Below, one piece after another: positions 12,213 to 25,262 of a stretch of DNA of 64,000 nucleotides. The translations under genes and the position numbers were made by a program. The stretch is from positions 9,802,714-9,866,713 of the forward strand of contig NC_092567.1 in NCBI RefSeq assembly GCF_037975245.1. The letters run 5' to 3'. Numbering within the stretch: position 1 is the first letter of the stretch; the number at the start of each line of letters is the position of its first letter. Source of the stretch: Apostichopus japonicus (Eukaryota; Echinodermata; Holothuroidea; Aspidochirotida; Stichopodidae). The notes beneath the pieces were generated by a model. It made no database searches. It saw only the letters and a program-made list of their open reading frames with translations, and was not told the origin of the DNA.

Positions 12213-12544
12213 ACTACAATACTGTGTCGTTATACACTAACAGAGAATAATCATAATAGTTCACAAAGATTTAAGTATATGTGACAAAATCACTCTAATT
12301 GTATTTTCTAAACTCATTTCGAGATAGCCGTCACTGCATGTAAACATACAGCAAAGAGTAAGGATACTCGATTGAAGTAGTTTCAGTTTGTAAAGATACA
12401 ACGTTATCCTTTGAGACATTCAGAGAATAGCAGAATTCAGATCGCTGTGTAAGAAAGGAGAGAAAAATTGAGAGATCATATTTATATTTATTTAGGTTTG
12501 CAGTCTGGTTCAGGGCCAAGGGCCTCTCCAACGACTTAACAACT

Positions 12545-12856
12545 TAACCCTCATTGGTAACTTGTCACACCTACACACCAAAGTGTGCACAATTCAATCA
12601 ATCTCTCCTGGGGCACCACAGTGCACCACAACCACGTGTCCCCGGGGGACTTCCCATAAGGTGCAGCCACAAATCGGCGCACGCAACTATATTTACAAGT
12701 TACTTCGCATGTCACCATTTATACACCTGGGTAAAGAGAGGCAATAGAGATAAATCGCCTTGCCCAAGGACACAGCGCAATGATCTGGTCAGGATTCGAA
12801 CCTGTAATCCTTAGATCACAAGTCCACTGCCTTAACCACTTGACCACAACGCCCTG
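12545..12856 (-). mobile_element. tRNA-derived SINE
   Basis: On the minus strand the sequence starts with a tRNA-like head. It has an A-box-like tggtcaagtggttaagg and a perfect B box, ggttcgaatcc. A body follows containing tgtccttgggcaaggc, a word common in SINE bodies of marine animals. The head is not a functional tRNA: the acceptor stem does not pair, and the anticodon loop is ambiguous. The 3' boundary near 12545 is approximate and no clear TSD was seen. Confidence 0.7.
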
Positions 12857-12899
12857 TCCAGATCGGAGCGCGGGGAGGCGGGTGGGGGGGGGGGAGTAG

Positions 12900-14430
12900 T
12901 GTCTTGATATGCTAGCATTGTTTTCATGAATCTTATTCATGTTTAGGTTTTTTGGTTGTTTCTGTTTGCGTGAGACGTGGGTCTTCCATGCATTATTAAA
13001 ACACTAACTGTTATGGGCTTGCTTTACCTCTTGCATATTCACAACTACATTTACTGATGCCGTCATCTCTACGTCATCGCCCTCGTAACAGTCCTTGCTA
13101 GTACAGTGTCCTGATACCAGTCAGAGGTCTGTAAACCATTGTTGGGGAACCATTGCCTCTCACCCCGTTCCAATAGCACGGTTCTTTGTTGTCTTGCCGT
13201 AACAATGCGTTACCTGTTTATTCCTATAATTACTACATTCTGTTCTGACTGAATGATCTTCACGTCTTTAGTGACTTTCTTTTATCTAATTATCTTCACT
13301 TCTACTACGGAATGGACTTCCCTTTTCCATACCATATTTCACTTCCATCCAGTGAATTGTAGCGGATCCCTTTATAACTATTTCAACTGTCCTTGGATGG
13401 ACTTTTAATCATTTATTAATTCCGTGCTGCGCCTTTTGACGAAGTACTCTTTATCGCTGATCATCGCAAAGGCCCAGCTCTACTACACCATCGAGTTCAT
13501 CGACTTCAGACCCAGTCTTAATAGATAGGTTATTTCTTTCTATCTGGCGCCTTAAGTTAACTGTATTTTTGTTATTCACTTATTTGTACCATTCACCTTT
13601 ATTATCCATATTATTTGTAGAATATAAAACTATGATTATTCAAAATACCATTCGAAACCTCGTCCATCTTTTCTTGTATGCGTTAACACCCTTGGAAACT
13701 CTTTCTGCCGGATACGAATTATTTACATGTCGTTTCCGTAACACTTACATATATATTACTTTAAAGTGTTGGTCTTGATTCAAGTAATTACTAATAAATT
13801 AAATTTAACTATTTCTATGGCATTTTGCGAATTAGTCATATGGTGATGGGGAAAATTGTAATTGGAACAGATGTATGTGGAATTTGGCTTTACAAACTTA
13901 TTTTAAGTTGGTTTCTATACTTTCGTAGTATTTAACTCAAATGAAGTTGTGGATTAAGTCACTGGGTAGACGTTTCGATAAAATGAAATGAAGCTGCAAG
14001 CTACGTAATAGTTTATAACGTTGACCAATATGTATAATATTCACACATAACTGGATACCACTGCAACTAAGTAAGAGATCTGTTGTTACAATCACATGAT
14101 TCCTACTTATTAGTGAGTTACTTATCGTTTAATCAGATTCAGACAATAATGGGTCTTGTCATGTATCATTTGTTTGTTTCAAACCTTTAATATCTCTGCC
14201 TACTCTCATCTTTCCTGGTGTGATTTTGGTGAAATAAAGTAACATTAAGTTTTCAAGGTCCTTATCTTTCCTTTAACGGTCAAGTTTGTTACCGGCAGAT
14301 TGTAGCAAAAACAACACAAAATACAGAAGCTATAAATATCCATTATGGTATTCTTCCTTGTGAATTAAATCTTGCTAATAAATTAACTGTGTTGCTTAGA
14401 AAGCTTCAGGGGATTAGAAGGATCACTTGC
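12900..14430. other. Non-coding stretch
   Basis: AT-rich sequence with a G10 run near 12887. No gene, structured repeat or element end is recognised. Confidence 0.45.
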
Positions 14431-14439
14431 TTAAATTAG

Positions 14440-15085
14440 TATTTATCCAGATTAGTGTATACGTCACTGACACAAGTGTGTGGGTCCAACAGGCTTGGAT
14501 AATGAAAGGACTGGTCTGGTTTTTATTTGAAACCAATAGACTCTGGTATATTCTTCTGAATGGTAATGCTTGCCATGATCTTGGTCATTTGTATATATGG
14601 AGGAAAGAGGAGCTATTTTAATTGCTGACATTTCAAGGATTCCGGGGGGGGGGGGGGTGGGCGGGGGGATAAGGATCATTGTATTCGTGTATAATGGAAT
14701 AAATTAGAAAACAGAAAGAAACTCTGTAGTATATATGTGTAGCTCCTCTTATCCGCTTCGTTGTTATCTTGTACGGATACCATGGTAACCGAAACAAATT
14801 TAACCTCTATATAAAATATGAATATAAGACAAATTTTGTATTTCACGCGTGTTTGGAACGGACACAAACATACATACATCAGAAGATTTTGAATGTGTCA
14901 GGATCCGAAGGGTGGGTGGGTGGAGGGGGGGGGGGGTGGAGTGGAGTTGTTCCAACTCGGTTAGTCTCTTTTAATATTTATAATTTGTCATCGTCTAATT
15001 GTTTATTGTATCTAGATATTTATCTTCAATTGTTAAAGATATTATATTGCAACACCCGGACCTTATCATTAGTGTCTAGGATTGG
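14440..15085 (+). repeat. Diverged duplicate block, copy 1
   Basis: Words in order: tgtgtgggtccaacaggct, aatgaaaggactggtctggt, a G-run block near 14925, then attgcaacacccggacctta. The same order recurs at 18925-19490. The copies are strongly diverged and differ by indels. No coding frame is shared, so this is an old segmental duplication or two copies of an unknown repeat. Confidence 0.55.
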
Positions 15086-15089
15086 GTGG

Positions 15090-17350
15090 AGAGTTAAGGG
15101 CGCCAAATAATACAGGAACAACTCACGTTAACTTTTGTATCACGTTTATTCCAAACGAACAAAAAACTTATAAAAATCTGGAAGTGAACAGATATACATA
15201 TCTTTAAAATGTATTTTTTTAGATAAAAGTCTGTAAGTAAATCACGAGCATCGTTATGATAATAAACAAACGAGCATAGCATTTCAACATTCAGTAGAAC
15301 ACTAGTACATAAGTACACTATTGATATCCGTTGTTTTAAGTTCGATCTTACTCAATTATTATCTCAAATTTATCAAGGTAAATGTTCCTGCGACGGTTCC
15401 ACGTACACCCATGTGTATAATACATTAACTACCTGTAGTTTCTAGGTCAGAAATGAGGATGAACTGGTACTGTAACGGATGTTGGCATATGCGAAGCAGC
15501 ACGATTCAACATTGTTGTTATTTGTATGGTTTTAAAATCATACCAGAAACTGGTTTTTATTGTCTATTATTTGTGTGTGGAGTGCATATATAAACGAAAT
15601 TGCTTGTGAACATCAGACTCACTGTTTTCCAGAGTGCAAATGCTGGACATTTTGGCGAGTGATATAAATGAAGGAAGAGGTGATACGGTTATTTATAAAA
15701 TGTAAGAAAATTGAAGAATATTTTGTAATTTGTGAAAATATTATATATTCGTGATTTGGAATAAACTGTAGAAGAAGATCTTGCAAATATATTTTTTTAG
15801 TGGCTCCAGATTCGCTCTGTGGGGTAAATCATTACAGATGATTCGGTGGAGCTGTGATTAAATCACTTTCCACGCACATTTACACAACAAGACCATAATA
15901 CCAGTTAGAATGTGAGGGCAATTATACTACTGTTTTGTTATGTTGTATAGATTCCATGGTAACCAGAGAACTAGACACGTATGTTGTGACGCTGTATACG
16001 AACACAATGTTGAAAAATATCACGCACATGAATAAGTTTTTCTTTAAGATACTGTGTCGCAGATATATATATATGCTAAGCCTTTGTCGTATATTGCTTT
16101 CTGGATTTGTTTAAAAGCATCTTATATGTACAGTAGACTCACCTTTGGAGAAGCTGGACGATCCGTTTACAGCAATGGTTTGATGACAAGTATAACTTAA
16201 CGGATGTAACATTAACATAGCTGTTAACAGTATCGACTTAATTGCCATCAAATAGAACTCAAAAGCTTTCATTAGTTTGATGATTTTTTTTATAACTTGG
16301 ATAGATGCTTGAACTCATTGGAAACCTGGTTGCTCTTTAACCAGCATCGGAACTTAAATAACACATCACATTTTCATAACATATATACGTACTAGCTTCA
16401 CCTTCTTATACATGTAGGAACTTGGGGCTGAAGTTGTTTCTATTCTAAAATCCTGCTGTGGCTAATACAAGCGGTCAGATTCATAGTTCCTACTATAATA
16501 TTGCTAAGTATACCGTTGTTCAAATAACATGGACACCTAGAGTTTCCGTAAGAAATATATATAACTCGAACCAATTACAAATAGAAAGCCGCATATATTT
16601 TTCATTTCATTTCCGCCATCACCAGTATAAATATGCAATATTTCAAAACAGGAGAACCAAAGACTAAGACATATTAAAATGTGTACATTAATAGGAACTT
16701 AAAGATAAGAAAGTAAAAAGTTTATATATACTTGAAAACTTATTTTACTAAAAACAATCTACAAAAAGGATTGAAGTCATTCCCGATGTTTGAATATACT
16801 TTACAGCAAAGCAAAGAAAACAAAACTGAAAGGCTTTATTACATTTTTTGGGGGGCAAGATATTAGGATTGTATAATTTACTATTGGCTTTAACTAAAAT
16901 ACCCTTAGGTGCAGGATACAGTGGATGTTCCATACGAATAGTTCAAGGCTTCTCAATATAATAGGAATAGTCCAATCAAGACGCTTAAAGGAATAATTAG
17001 TTAACGGAAGATCTGTAAATGATGCAGATTATAATTTTGATAATTTTTAAACTGATTTAAGGTTTATTGATACATCATTATTGATGAAAGAATCATCCCT
17101 CGCGATGAAAATGGTATAAGTAATGCTATAACTGAAACAGCACCTTTGACGATGTCATAAGAGGGATTTTTCTGAAATACGTTCTAAGCTGTTTACTGAT
17201 ACAACTGTCTGGTATAACCCCAACCAAATAGTTTTGAAAAACTCGGGTAATATGCTGATAATTTTTCGGGCACTATACTGATAGAGAAATAAAGTGCAAT
17301 GTGTTTTGGATGTTAAAATGGTTAAACTGGTATTATTATATCATCATTAT
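15090..17350. other. Non-coding stretch
   Basis: AT-rich sequence, no gene recognised. A short (TA)n tract lies at about 16064-16073. Confidence 0.45.
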
Positions 17351-17530
17351 TGTAACGACTTGCCCAAAATTGATAACCAATATGGAAGGGTTATAAGAAG
17401 GCAAATGATTTTATGTAATTGTCATGCGATGTAATAACCCAAGCATACCTATATACCTATATAATATGTACATTCAGATGTTGTAGGCGCGTGAAAAATT
17501 GTGGTTATATTTTGTGGGCAAGTCGTTACA
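17351..17530. mobile_element. MITE, TGTAACGACTTGCCC family, copy 1
   Basis: The ends are inverted: tgtaacgacttgccc at 17351 and gggcaagtcgttaca ending at 17530. The interior matches the 174-bp copy at 22336-22509 in inverted orientation, including caatatggaagggt and gatgtaataacc. Two related copies with the same ends support a real MITE family. No convincing TSD was found, so the superfamily is open. Confidence 0.75.
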
Positions 17531-18920
17531 GCTCTCCCAATTCAAATCGGGCCCAATGCACCTATGAGTATGCATAGCTATAGAGACTTCAAACTAGTCT
17601 TGGTGATTTTCTACCTTTAAGATATTGACATGCAATATTCTGTTGAATATCATCATTATATTTGTTTTAAACTGTTACAGATCAGTGAGCTATGGGACAT
17701 TAGTAGGTGATCCAGGTCACGGTAGGAAAGAGCATTTACATAGGATATGATCTTCATTTCCCAGACACTCTTGAAATGTGCGCAATGTTACATATTGTCA
17801 AGTGTCTACTTTCTATCAGGCTCACAGTATACGTTAGAAAACCATGTGAGGATATTACAAAGTTTCATCACAATGTTAACATCATCCCAAGCTTTGTAAT
17901 TTTCAACTTTCTGTTGGTGCTAGAAAACTACTCTCCATATTTTACAATAAACTGTCCCTACTCCCCTCTTTCAACGCCCTTTCATGTGATTTGGAAGTAT
18001 ATTAATGTGTTCCTAAAGCATCCATCACGTTGTTGTATTATGTTAGTAATTTAACATGAAACGAAACCTTATACAGTCGTCAATGTTTAGATAGATGTGT
18101 ACGCATTATTAATGAAGTGGTAATTAATGAAATTAATGAAATCACACTGTGGACATTGTTTTAATTCAGTAAACTTGAACCCAATTAAAGACAATCGGTA
18201 ATAAAAATCCATGTATTGCCTAATTACTGTAATGTCATACTTTCTCTGGTTTGATTTGTTATTTATAAATGATCATATCAAAGATGAAAAACAACTTCCT
18301 TGGGAAGTTTAATGGAGGGGGGGGGGGGGGGGTGGCTAGGTTTCCATACTAAAGTAACGGTCATTATTATATTTTTTGAAATGTTCATTTGTCCAACAAC
18401 GAGGACTTATTTGTATAGGATGTTTGTATCGTACAATACAACATACGTCAGAAGCCCTTGCGACGAGGTATGGTACACATAATATGAGGTATGATGCAAA
18501 TAAATGAAACTAAATGAAGTCTCCCTTCCACGCTCGTACTCCAGCACTTTCGTCCTATTTCCTAATTATTGTTATCCTTCTTTCTCTGCATGAAGACCCC
18601 TCTCTTATAGGAGTAATTGTCTTGTGAAATCAATGAACATTGTCAATGTTAAAATAGAGAATATTCAGACAGATAAATACATATAAAGCGAAATGAATCT
18701 ATCGTACTTCCAGTATCTCTCTTCCACGCCGTCTCAGACTAAAGATAATTTTCTTGGTGAAAATATCGATGCATACTTTTCATATCTAGAATCTTTACGT
18801 TGTGATGACACTGTTCGCAGCAATACAACAGTTAGTAAATGTGACTCGGTACTAATAGTTTGAGTTGTAATGGGATTTGCGGGATCCCTATTGATTATAT
18901 TTCATTTATTTCTTTAGTTT
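17531..18920. other. Non-coding stretch
   Basis: No gene is recognised. A G18-19 homopolymer lies at about 18317-18335. The 115-codon open frame at 17707-18054 has no domain and biased hydrophobic composition; I treat it as chance. Confidence 0.45.
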
Positions 18921-18924
18921 ATGT

Positions 18925-19490
18925 ATATATACGTGACTGATATGATTATGTGGGTCCAAGCAGGCTTATATATGAAAGGACGGATCTGGGTTTAATTTGA
19001 AACTAAGAAACAAATGTATTGTTAGGTAGGTTTCTTAAACTTCATGTACTTTAACATACTAGGAAAATTAAAGGAGAGGTGACTACTTAAAAGTTTAACT
19101 AAAATATTCAATTTAAGGTTTTTATTTCATTTTCAAGAAACGTCCTTTTTACCATCCTCTGTATGTACAATATTATGAATAAGCAGCAGCATTATGATAC
19201 AAAAAAATCAACGGTGAATCTGAACTAATAGTGGTTTTAAAATATTTGTAGTATTTCTTTCGTATTTAGAATAACGGTTGAATACAATTTTAAAAATAGT
19301 ATCTCGAAGGAGCCTCAGTCGGAATGGGAGGAGGAGTGGGGGTGTTCAAAGTACCTAGTAATGTGGTTGATTTTGTGCAATTTACCACCCGGCAAATTGA
19401 CTAATGCTGTATCTTCATAATTATATTCAAATGCTGACGATAATATAATGCAACATCCGGGCCTTGTATCCTCACATGGTTCCTATTGTT
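18925..19490 (+). repeat. Diverged duplicate block, copy 2
   Basis: Counterpart of 14440-15085: tatgtgggtccaagcaggct, atgaaaggacggatctgggt, a G-rich patch at 19322-19345, then aatgcaacatccgggcct. Spacing between blocks is shorter than in copy 1. Confidence 0.55.
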
Positions 19491-19544
19491 ATTAGTACTC
19501 TTTCCATCAGAACCATTATATATGTCTGTATGGTATAGTATAAG

Positions 19545-19690
19545 AAACACTCTGATGTAGTTGAGTCCAATTATTCCTTATCCCGAGCCAAGTCCGAGAC
19601 TACTTGGTTCGAGTATGGTACTCTCGAGTCCGAACAGAGTTCTATTGAGTATATGAGCAACTCAAACCAAGTCCAGCTAGTACATAGAGA
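19545..19690. repeat. GAGTCC/ACTCG-rich short repeat
   Basis: Repeated gagtcc, ccgag and ttcgagta words in both orientations. The sequence style resembles the larger GTACTCG-rich element at 62202-62964. Confidence 0.4.
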
Positions 19691-20583
19691 CACAGCAATG
19701 ACGAGCTCACGCGGTTTCTGCCAATACTAGTCTAACAGACACACAGGGCGTATCGGTTACATAAACCCGCTCTAAATATTCCTTAATGTACAGACCGTTG
19801 CTTCCTGTTCTAAATGTTCCTTGCCTAACGTTAAACAGAGAGAGCCAACTATTTTAAAACTGATTACGTGCGCATGTACAAACTTCCAATTGAACATACA
19901 TAGACAGGGTAAATTTAGAAATGAAACAAGTTTGTGCAAAGTTTATTATATCTAGTGAAATGTTTAAATTGTTAAAATATCTATTAAATTATCCCATTGT
20001 GTCTATTATTGTATATTTTGACCAGACATTTCCAAAACTTTGATGGATATCTTTACACTACTTACAATACGATAGAAACAGATCGTCTCAGACGAGGGGG
20101 GGGGGGGGTGGGGTGTAACCAATGTGCTGCTTTGTGGACTAAGCAAGGTTTTGCTTTTCTGACAACGATGTTCTGAGTTCTATCTTTAAATACTGCCCTC
20201 TTTTTCCTTCTCGTCATCTTCTCTGTCGTCCAGTGTATCCATCTGATCATCTCAGTGAGAATTTGGTCATTATGACTTCACTCAGTTTGTGATGACGTCA
20301 TTCAGTGGTTGATGACGGGTTTAAAAGTGATTTTGTCTTTCCTATAAGCTGATGTTTATATTCATGTTATTATTAAGTCCGTGCATCTTACATTGACGAG
20401 TCTGTCTCCTTTATTGACTTTAGTGTGTTCAATGCAGATGTGTGTTTACCTGCCAGGAATAATTTACTGCGATATTTGTGAAGATATATCATTCTAACTT
20501 ATACACTTTTTGCTTCGCCATATTATATTTTCCTGAAATTCATTTTCCAAATCTCATGTATATAATATTTCTCTTCCTTTCAG

Positions 20584-20619
20584 GCCTGTGACAATATGGG
20601 CAATCTACCAGGAGAAGAG
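20584..20619 (+). CDS. Possible 36-nt exon
   Basis: A strong acceptor (CTCTTCCTTTCAG) and a strong donor (GAAGAG/GTAAGAG) bound exactly 12 codons, phase 0 at both ends, reading ACDNMGNLPGEE. It links in frame to the candidates at 8847 and 25721. No family is recognised. Confidence 0.35.
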
Positions 20620-22282
20620 GTAAGAGAGACATAGATTCATGTTCCTGTTAATTAGTACGGTAATTTTAATAAAGACACATAGGTATTAATTAATGTTGAA
20701 CAAAGAAATAAAACAAAACAGTATTAAACTTTCTATCTCATCAGGGAGGACAGGTTTATAATTGTCGTGTATCCAACAGGGACTTTAGATAGGCCTGCTA
20801 CAAGTTTATATCTGGTAATGATGATAACACTGTTCTCAATGTCAATTTTAGATGCGGCCTAAATAATCTTCCTTCCGCACACACAGTCAAAGAAATGCTC
20901 AACAAAGAAGCGAAAAGACCTTTAAATACTACAAGGTTAGTCCGATGTTATGGTGTGTTAAAAGTCTCACACCAATTGGAATTTAATATTTGAACATTTC
21001 AGCTGTCCACGCACGATTGACTGTAAAAGGCAAGGGAAGGTGTAACCATTTTCCTTACACACAGAAAAGGCTAACTCTAGAAGTCTTTACTCCTATCTCC
21101 GATAAATCTTTACTTTCGTATTCTTGGATAATATAAAATAATTAGAATCATTCTCTGGGGTCGGGAACGGGTTAGGGGTGGTTAAGGAAGAGATAAGCTT
21201 CTCACAGAAATTTGGTAAACGATACAATATAGATTGCATATGAGCATCATCACATACCCGTCAAACAGGAACACATTAATTAATGAAATTGAAGAGATAA
21301 AAGGGGCTGCTCTATTGGTAATGTGAGTGTACGAGAGCGTCCACTGTGGCATAAAATGACTCGGAGTAGAATCCATTCACTGCGGAATGTGAGCATACCA
21401 AGCTTTGCGATGCCAAATATAAGGAAACTAGAAACAATATAAACAAAATTATGTTTTAGTATCTGAGAGATCACGTGCATCAGGTAAGTTACAATGAGGG
21501 TCCTTTTAGACTAAACTGACATGATAGCAACGGTTTAGGTATTTAATGAAGATGAACCTACGTGGATGTGAGGTGACTCCTCAACATATCCAACAAAAGT
21601 CAAAAGAATAAACACACTATTTGGGCAATATTCTTAAATCAATTCTGACGTGTCAGTCCAAAGCGACGAGAAATACAAGTAATTTTAGAGAAGATTGTTG
21701 TCTAAAACTGGTTGATTATTAGCACAACCTGATACTGTTAGTATTTAACCATGTAATCGGCCACTTATTTTAAATATTTAACTATCAAATATAATACTAG
21801 TAAAATTAAGATATAAAGCATCATTCTATTATATTCAAATACATAATAATCCAGTTTGAACTATTTAACTAAACATTAAATTTAAACATGTTGCCTACAC
21901 ACATGTACAAACACATAGCGCATGTAACACCTAATCAGAAGGTTATTTGTCTTTCTTTTTAATTAAATTTGTGTCATTGTATGTAATGACACCTGACTAG
22001 TCCAGCTTACAAACAATATTCTAATGGACGTTTATTATCGAATTATGTCTTCTCTTTCCAGAATTATCATAAGAGCTGTTTTCAAGGCATGTTATATCTA
22101 AATTACTGAGGCCTGAGACTCGCAGATTCAATTATTTGATATCTCGCTGTTAGCCAAACTATGTTAGACGTCTCATTATTCCATTTCTTTTCCCCATTTT
22201 CGTTCCCACGTTTATGGAATCTCCGACTCTTTCCTCATGTATACAACATACATATCAGCATCATTATTAAGTTTAGTTTGTG
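20620..22282. other. Non-coding stretch
   Basis: AT-rich, no gene or element recognised. It would be intronic if the small-exon chain is real. Confidence 0.45.
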
Positions 22283-22335
22283 GTAGGCGCCATAGGCGTA
22301 GGAGCCTCATTTGATTTTGGGGGGGGGGGGGGGGC

Positions 22336-22509
22336 TGTAACGACTTGCCCGAAAAATATAACCAAAATTTTTCGCGCGCGTTCCACATGTTAATGTGCCT
22401 ATAGGCATTAGGCATTCTTCGGTTATTACATCACATGCCAATAACATACAATCATTTCCATTGTTTTTACCCTTCCATATTGGTTATAATTATTGGGGAA
22501 GTCGTTACA
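22336..22509. mobile_element. MITE, TGTAACGACTTGCCC family, copy 2
   Basis: Inverted relative to the copy at 17351-17530, with ends tgtaacgacttgccc and gaagtcgttaca. It lies inside the larger hAT-like element. The shared interior confirms the family. Confidence 0.75.
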
Positions 22510-22574
22510 ACAATAATGATAATAATATAATCATTGAAAAACACATTGCAAATTCTTCTTCTTTCAGTAGGTGT

Positions 22575-22967
22575 CAGTGGCGGAGCTATAGCGATATTGG
22601 TCAGGGGGGAGAGAATGGTCTGTAGGGGCGCTTTCAACACTATCTAAGCGGAGCGCCACCACAGGTTGGCGCGGAGTGTACAGAAAATTTTTGAGTAAAG
22701 ATACTCCCTAGATCACCGGACATGACCCTTTCCAGGCCTTGCTAATTTGCAGATAAACGAAGAATAAATAGGTGTCATCGCCATTTTGTCAGAAAATTGC
22801 ACCAACAAAATGTGACAAATGTCAATAGGTATTTGAGAGCGCAATAAAAAAGTCAATAATCGCGAATAAGTAAAGAGTGGCAAAAAGCTGAAAAGGGCGC
22901 CAACAGTCCATTTGAGTCCGTCAGGGGGGCATCCGCCCACTCTGACTGTATGGACGCTCCGCCACTG
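22575..22967 (-). mobile_element. CAGTGGCGGAGC hAT-like element, copy 1
   Basis: It starts cagtggcggagct and ends gctccgccactg, 393 bp, and is the reverse-oriented sister of the element at 45484-45881. Flanks gtaggtgt and ggaggtgc are an 8-bp TSD with two mismatches. The insertion splits one unit of the tandem array, whose consensus (gtaggtgcccg) confirms the target site. It contains the G/C-rich module at 22640-22681. Confidence 0.8.
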
Positions 22968-23450
22968 GGAGGTGCCCGAAAAATTCTCAGCATATTGCCC
23001 GAATTTTCACAAAAAAAAAACTTGAAAAACTCATTGCAAATTATTTTCTTTCAGTAGGTGCTCGAAAAATTCTCAGCATATTGCCCGAATTTTCACCAAA
23101 AATTTGAAAAACACATTGCAAATTATTATTCTTTCAATAGATGCCCGACAAATTCTCAGCATATTGCCGAATTTCCCCCCCCCCCAAAAAAAATGAAAAA
23201 CACACTGCAAATTATTTTCTTTCAGTAGGTGCTCAAAAAATTCTCAGCATATTGCCCGAATTTTCACCAAAAATTTGAAAAACACATTGCAAATTATTAT
23301 TCTTTCAGTAGATGCCCGAAAAATTCTCAGCATATTGCCGAATTTTCCCCCCCAAAAATGCAAAACACACTGCAAATTATTATTCTTCCAAGTAGGTGCC
23401 CGAAAAGTTCTCAGCATATTGCCCGAATTTTCACCAAAAATTATGGTGGG
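22968..23450 (+). repeat. Tandem array of about 85-bp units
   Basis: Six units contain, in order, aggtgcccgaaaaattctca, gcatattgcccgaattttca, a short A or C run, then cattgcaaattatt and ctttcagtag. A partial unit lies at 22530-22574, left of the nested insertion. Units alternate between two variants (accaaaaatttg and ccccccaaaa types), suggesting higher-order duplication of a two-unit block. Confidence 0.85.
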
Positions 23451-24544
23451 GGCTGCAGCCCCCCCCCAGCCCCTCCCGCCTCCTACGCCTATGATAGGCG
23501 CTGCCACTAGCCTGCTAGCTGACTTTACTTTTCTGTTGATAAACCTAATAGCATGTTTGTAAGAAATGATCAAGGTCTTATAAGAATGGATAATGGGTTA
23601 AATTTCTTCTTTTTCCAGGGTTTTGAGTTTGATCCACTTTGGCCCAAAAAATATGTAGGGTAGAAAACATGAATATTAGTAATCGTTACTCTTACCTGAA
23701 AGGTAATACCATGGTCTTCAATTCAATATCCCAAATTTCTCTCTCAAAAACAAAATCGAGCTCGAATAAAAAATCGAACTCAAGCCTAACTGTTACTATA
23801 GGCCTAGAACCTGCAAACTAACAGGTTCCCAGACATTGGTACTATGGTAACCACAAATGCCCGTATACTGCGGAAGAGGATGTAAATGTATTATTATCGC
23901 GAATAATTTTAACAAAACAGTGATAGGAATTACTTTCGCATTAGGGTCCAGGGAGTACATAAAAGAAAGCCATTGCAGGAGTTTTACGACTTCGCAGGCA
24001 ATATGTCCCCGGGTCCAACAATGCCTCTGACCAGGTCTTACACCGTGTGAACACACACAGTGCAGCACTTTCAGCACCACTGAACATTGGTATGAGTCTT
24101 AGCCCCTCCCCTACCACCACTCCCCCGCCCCACCACCCCCATCTTTAAACTTGGGCAATGAACCGAGTTATCTAGACTGGTTTTTATATCACAATCGACC
24201 TCAAATGTAAATGACTTCTCCTTGATAAAATAGTTTTGTAGAACAAGGTATCGCTAGCAAATACAAAGAAAGAAACAAGACGACAGTGTATTTAACACCA
24301 TAATATGTATTAATAATTAAAGTCTTAATTGTTAATATTCCTTCACTGAAAGTAATAGGTGCTAATGATAACACAAGTTACACCATTACAAAGCATGAGA
24401 ACAGACCCCGGTCGAGCATGGTAATTTCATATTTATACAAAACATTTGATCCAATGGGTTTCAAACATGAAAGATCAAACTCAGCTTACATTCAAAAAGA
24501 CTAAAAAGGAATGGTAAGTGACATGAATAAGGGGTTAATCAACG

Positions 24545-24795
24545 GTCTAACGTGCGTTACTCACAGGATTAATGCACGATCGGGGGATAATGCAAGCGAT
24601 GCACGAGGGCGGAGCGTAGCGGAGCCCGAGTGCATCCAGTGATAGCTTTAACACCCGGAGTGCATTAATCCCGTTCATTCATACACTACCATTTGTGTGG
24701 GGGGGAAAATCATAAAACAAAACATTTTTGGTTACATATAACCAAAGATTTATTAAAGTGATGCCCCGTAATTTTACCGTGCGTTACTTACAGGA
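24545..24795. repeat. Palindromic repeat with GTGCATTAATCC arms
   Basis: ggattaatgcac at about 24571 is inverted against gtgcattaatcc at about 24659. Between them lie gatgcacgagggcggagcg and its near-inverse. The left flank gtgcgttactcacaggatta recurs as gtgcgttacttacaggatta at 24779. It looks like a short DNA-transposon relic. Confidence 0.55.
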
Positions 24796-25000
24796 TTAAC
24801 CACGGTCAGCTGACCTGAATGGACCAATAGGTTTTAGGAATCTTTACCAAGTATGAATGAATACAAGTTATGTAACGATTATATCAAAATTAGAATGAAT
24901 TGTCGGACTTCATAATGAGTAGAATGTTAGGCCCTGCAGCTCATAAGAAAATGGCGACTCCAGTTGACGAGACCAGTGTTACACCCGATATAAACAAAGA

Positions 25001-25262
25001 ACACAGTAACTACTGTAAATCATTTGTACCACACTTAAAACTGGATCGTGCTATAAATCGGTAGCATGTTCTGTGAGGATTACAGTATAAGAACTCAGGA
25101 TATGTGTAATCCAAACAAATCAAGTTTATTTGTTAGGATGACACATATCCTCAGTTCTTATTGAAATCGTAATACCAAATTCTACCAATTTATCAGATTT
25201 ATCAGCACGATCCAGTTTTTACTCTGGAAATAAACTTTTAGTTTAACAGTAGTTACTGTAAT
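25001..25262. mobile_element. Foldback (MITE-like) element
   Basis: Two arms of about 120 bp are imperfect inverted repeats: acagtaactactgta (25003) against tacagtaactactgtta on the opposite strand (25244-25260). Likewise ctggatcgtgct and aactcaggatatgtgt each have inverted partners. The centre is near 25125. No coding frame and no clear TSD. Confidence 0.7.

Larger units (their letters stand above)
22291..23493. mobile_element. Non-autonomous hAT-like element, 1.2 kb, with nested insertions
   Basis: The ends are inverted: cataggcgtaggag at 22291 and ctcctacgcctatg ending at 23493. The flanks are gtaggcgc (22283-22290) and ataggcgc (23494-23501), an 8-bp TSD with one mismatch. The interior carries the gcccgaattttt words of the 10349-11909 element, a MITE (22336-22509), another hAT-like element (22575-22967) and a tandem array (22968-23450). 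The array units read aggtgcccgaaaaattctca. Confidence 0.8.

Noticed and set aside
12719-12940. Possible functional tRNA gene on the minus strand
   Set aside because: A- and B-box words are present but the acceptor stem does not pair and a SINE body follows; called a SINE instead.
23229-23573. Repeated-looking proteins of 93-109 codons on both strands
   Set aside because: They are translations of the 85-bp tandem array, not genes.
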